Below are positions 62,084-64,000 of a DNA stretch of 64,000 nucleotides, piece after piece. Position numbers and translations under genes: made by a program. Where the stretch lies: contig NZ_FMHZ01000002.1 of assembly GCF_900090315.1 (NCBI RefSeq), positions 6,790,501 through 6,854,500 of the forward strand. The letters are read 5' to 3'. The stretch is from Micromonospora citrea (GTDB lineage: Bacteria; Actinomycetota; Actinomycetes; Mycobacteriales; Micromonosporaceae). The notes under the pieces were generated by a model. That model was not told where the DNA came from. It saw only the letters and a list, made by a program, of their open reading frames with translations, and did not search any database. Positions within the stretch are counted from its first letter, which is position 1. Every line of letters begins with the position of its first letter.

Positions 62084-62761
62084 CTGAGCAGCCATCACCC
62101 CGCCGCCGTGCTCTTCGACATGGACGGCACCCTGGTCGACAGCGAGAAGCTGTGGGACGTCGCTCTGCAAGAGCTGGCGGCCCGGTGCGGCGGCGTCCTC
62201 TCCGACGCGGCCCGCAAGGCGATGGTCGGCAGCAGCATGGCCGCGTCGATGCGGCTCCTGCACGACGACCTGGGCCAGCCGGAACGCGACCCCGAGGCCA
62301 GCGCGGCCTGGATCAACGCCCGCATCCTGGAGCTGTTCCGCACCGGGCTGAGCTGGCGTCCCGGCGCGCTGACGCTGCTGCGGGCCGTACGCGCGGCGGG
62401 CATCCCGACGGCGTTGGTGACCTCCAGCGGCCGACCCCTGGTGGAGGTCGCGCTGGACACCCTCGGGCGGGACAGCTTCGACGTGGTGGTGTGCGGCGAC
62501 GAGGTCGACGCGGCCAAGCCGCACCCGGAGCCGTACCTGACCGCCGCTCGACTGCTCGACGTGCCGATCGCCCGCTGCGTGGCGATCGAGGATTCCCCGA
62601 CGGGGGTGGCCAGCGCCCTCGCCGCCGGCGCGGCGGTACTGGCCGTGCCGGCGGAGGTGCCGATCGAGCCGCTCGACGGCGTACACCAGGTGGAGAGCCT
62701 GACGGCGGCGGACCTGGAGCTGCTGGCGGCCCTGCTCGGGGCGCCCCCGGCCGGCGCCTGA
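62084..62761 (+). CDS. HAD-family phosphatase, probable CTG start
   Basis: A 225-aa phosphatase of the beta-phosphoglucomutase-like HAD group. Motif I is VLFDMDGTLVDSEKLW, motif II TALVTSSGRP, motif III KPHPEPYLTAARLL and motif IV AIEDSPTGVASAL. No ATG or GTG in frame precedes motif I closely enough. CTG at 62084 sits 5 bases after a perfect AGGAGG, so a non-standard CTG start is the best reading. In Streptomyces a HAD gene also follows metH; here the kinase cluster and other genes lie between. Confidence 0.85.
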   Translation: MSSHHPAAVLFDMDGTLVDSEKLWDVALQELAARCGGVLSDAARKAMVGSSMAASMRLLHDDLGQPERDPEASAAWINARILELFRTGLSWRPGALTLLRAVRAAGIPTALVTSSGRPLVEVALDTLGRDSFDVVVCGDEVDAAKPHPEPYLTAARLLDVPIARCVAIEDSPTGVASALAAGAAVLAVPAEVPIEPLDGVHQVESLTAADLELLAALLGAPPAGA

Positions 62762-62798
62762 CCCGACGGGGGAGCGGCCGAGGACGGGCCGACGCGGC

Positions 62799-62839
62799 GA
62801 GCTGGCGGGCCCCGACGCGGCGAGGGGCCCCGCCAGCTC
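62799..62839. terminator. Hairpin between converging HAD and permease genes
   Basis: GAGCTGGCGGG (62799-62809) is inverted at about 62829-62839 (CCCGCCAGCTC). A direct repeat CCGACGCGGCGAG (62789 and 62812) overlaps it. Confidence 0.65.
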
Positions 62840-62867
62840 GGCGGGACCCCTCGTCGCGGCGTTCCGG

Positions 62868-64000
62868 TCAGTCGTGGGCGATGGCGCCCAGGACGTTGAT
62901 CCGGGCGGCCCGGACGGCCGGCAGTGCCGCGGCGACGACCCCGATGATCGCGGCCAGGCCGAGGAAGACCCCCATCTGGGACCAGGGCAGCACCAGGTCG
63001 GTGATCCCCTCGTCACGCAGCGCCTCCACCACGGCCGCGCCGAGTCCGGCGCCGACGACGACACCGAGCAGCGCGCCGAAGACCGAGATCACCACCGCCT
63101 CGACGGTGATCATCCGCATGGTCTGCGCCCGTCGCAGGCCGATGGCCCGCAGCAGCCCCAGCTCGCGGGTGCGCTCCAGCACCGACAGCGCCAGGGTGTT
63201 GACGATGCCGAGCACGGCGATCACGATGGCCAGCGCCAGCAGGATCTGGATCATCGTGAGCAGGCCGTCGAGCTGGCCGGCCTGCTGGTCGATGAACGCC
63301 TCGCGGTCGGCCACCGACACCTCGGGCGAGTCGGCCAGCAGCGCCTCGATCTGCGGCTGCACGTCGGCGACCCGGGCGCCCGGGGCCAGCTGGATGAAGC
63401 CCTGGATCGGCTGCGGGATGGCGAAGTCGCGCGCCGCCTCCGGCGGCAGCACCACCGGGTTCGTCAGCTCCGAGCTGGCGTAGATGCCGGCCACCGTGTA
63501 GGTCCGCGCCTCGCCCCGGGCCAGCTGTACCGGCACCCGGGAGCCGACGGAGAGCCCGCGCGACTTCGCGGTGTCCGAGCTGACCAGCATCTCGTCCGGC
63601 GCGAGCCGGTCGATGGTCCCGGCGGTGGCCTCGGCGCCGAAGATCTGCCGCAGCGCGGCGACGTCGCTGCTCGCCGCCACCCAGGTGCGTTCGCCGCCGA
63701 CCACGGCCATGTCGCCGTACTCGCCGTCGGCGAGGCGCACCCCGGGGATCGCCGCGGCCTTCTCCAGCACCCCCGGGTCGAAGCTCGGCGGTCGGGGGCC
63801 GCTCTGTGCCCCGGAGATCACCAGCTCCGCCTTGAGCGTGTCCTGGGCGAGCGCGCTGATGCTGCTCTTCGCCGAGTCCAGGATGACGGTCACCCCGGTC
63901 ACCAGGGCGATGCCCACCATCAGCGCCGCGGCGGTGATGGCGGTGCGGCGTGGGTTGCGGCCGGAGTTGAGCCGACCCAGCTTGCCCGGCACCGACCAGG
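62868..64000 (-). CDS. FtsX/MacB-type ABC transporter permease, C-terminal part
   Basis: The C-terminal 377 residues of an ABC permease; the frame stays open to the window edge, so the 5' end is outside. The segment begins LPGKLGRLNSGRNPRRTAIT, the usual internal link before the second FtsX half. It has a first helix (AALMVGIALVTGVTVIL), a large extracellular domain (about 200 residues, MacB-like), and three final helices with ALSVLERTRELGLLRAIGLR. The end, RAARINVLGAIAHD, is the common terminus. Such permeases export lipoproteins, peptides or drugs with a separate ATPase. Confidence 0.9.
   Translation of the reverse strand, partial: WSVPGKLGRLNSGRNPRRTAITAAALMVGIALVTGVTVILDSAKSSISALAQDTLKAELVISGAQSGPRPPSFDPGVLEKAAAIPGVRLADGEYGDMAVVGGERTWVAASSDVAALRQIFGAEATAGTIDRLAPDEMLVSSDTAKSRGLSVGSRVPVQLARGEARTYTVAGIYASSELTNPVVLPPEAARDFAIPQPIQGFIQLAPGARVADVQPQIEALLADSPEVSVADREAFIDQQAGQLDGLLTMIQILLALAIVIAVLGIVNTLALSVLERTRELGLLRAIGLRRAQTMRMITVEAVVISVFGALLGVVVGAGLGAAVVEALRDEGITDLVLPWSQMGVFLGLAAIIGVVAAALPAVRAARINVLGAIAHD

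Overview
The window is very GC-rich DNA (coding third positions almost always G or C) with actinobacterial hallmarks: mshC of mycothiol synthesis, an accessory SecA, an F420-type luciferase-like oxidoreductase, a GAF-ANTAR protein, and many DUF families largely confined to Actinobacteria. Gene content and extragenic repeats fit the Micromonosporaceae, probably Micromonospora; that placement is inference.

Layout. 1-13 kb: the end of secA2, a GAF-ANTAR regulator, a divergent pair that is visibly less GC-rich (a 760-aa HIRAN/zinc/nuclease-like protein and a zinc-ribbon membrane protein), then small accessory genes among decaying ones: a monooxygenase without its FAD-binding N-terminus, a frameshifted copy of a winged-helix gene beside the intact copy, and a 25-codon stub of a DUF72 gene. 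13-17.8 kb: a LmbE deacetylase, a secreted GH10-CBM2 xylanase with a CebR-like operator, and a repeat-rich acidic peptide followed by a JmjC/cupin hydroxylase. 18-23 kb: a tightly coupled four-gene minus-strand operon around an FtsK/SpoIIIE-like ATPase, with no function recognised. 23-31 kb: NYN nuclease, ClpC-like unfoldase, LysR, hemerythrin, M20 peptidase.

31.5-36 kb is an unstable segment: a 5'-truncated reading frame, an arylamine N-acetyltransferase with a divergent TetR regulator, a decayed IS701-type transposase that has replaced the 3' end of a gene, and a small gene with a probable G-run frameshift. 37-51.5 kb looks like conserved actinobacterial core (F420-type oxidoreductase, uppP, histidine phosphatase, DUF3090, SCO1664-like kinase, mshC, PAC2, metH), interrupted by a dead IS110-type element next to a GntR regulator.

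51.6-56 kb holds the most striking locus: two membrane Ser/Thr kinases in one apparent operon with a lipoprotein between them. Their kinase modules (974 bp) look identical at DNA level, but one carries an extracellular cysteine-containing domain and the other a siderophore/iron-binding-protein-like domain. This suggests very recent copying of a kinase module onto different sensors and a possible link between iron or siderophore sensing and phosphorylation.

56-64 kb: a multi-spanning membrane protein, DinB-like protein, alpha/beta hydrolase, DUF899 protein, ChaA-like cation exchanger, zinc metallopeptidase, a HAD phosphatase whose best start is CTG, and the end of an FtsX-type permease running off the window. 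No tRNA, rRNA, CRISPR array or origin was seen. All family names come from recognising motifs by eye; no database search was run.
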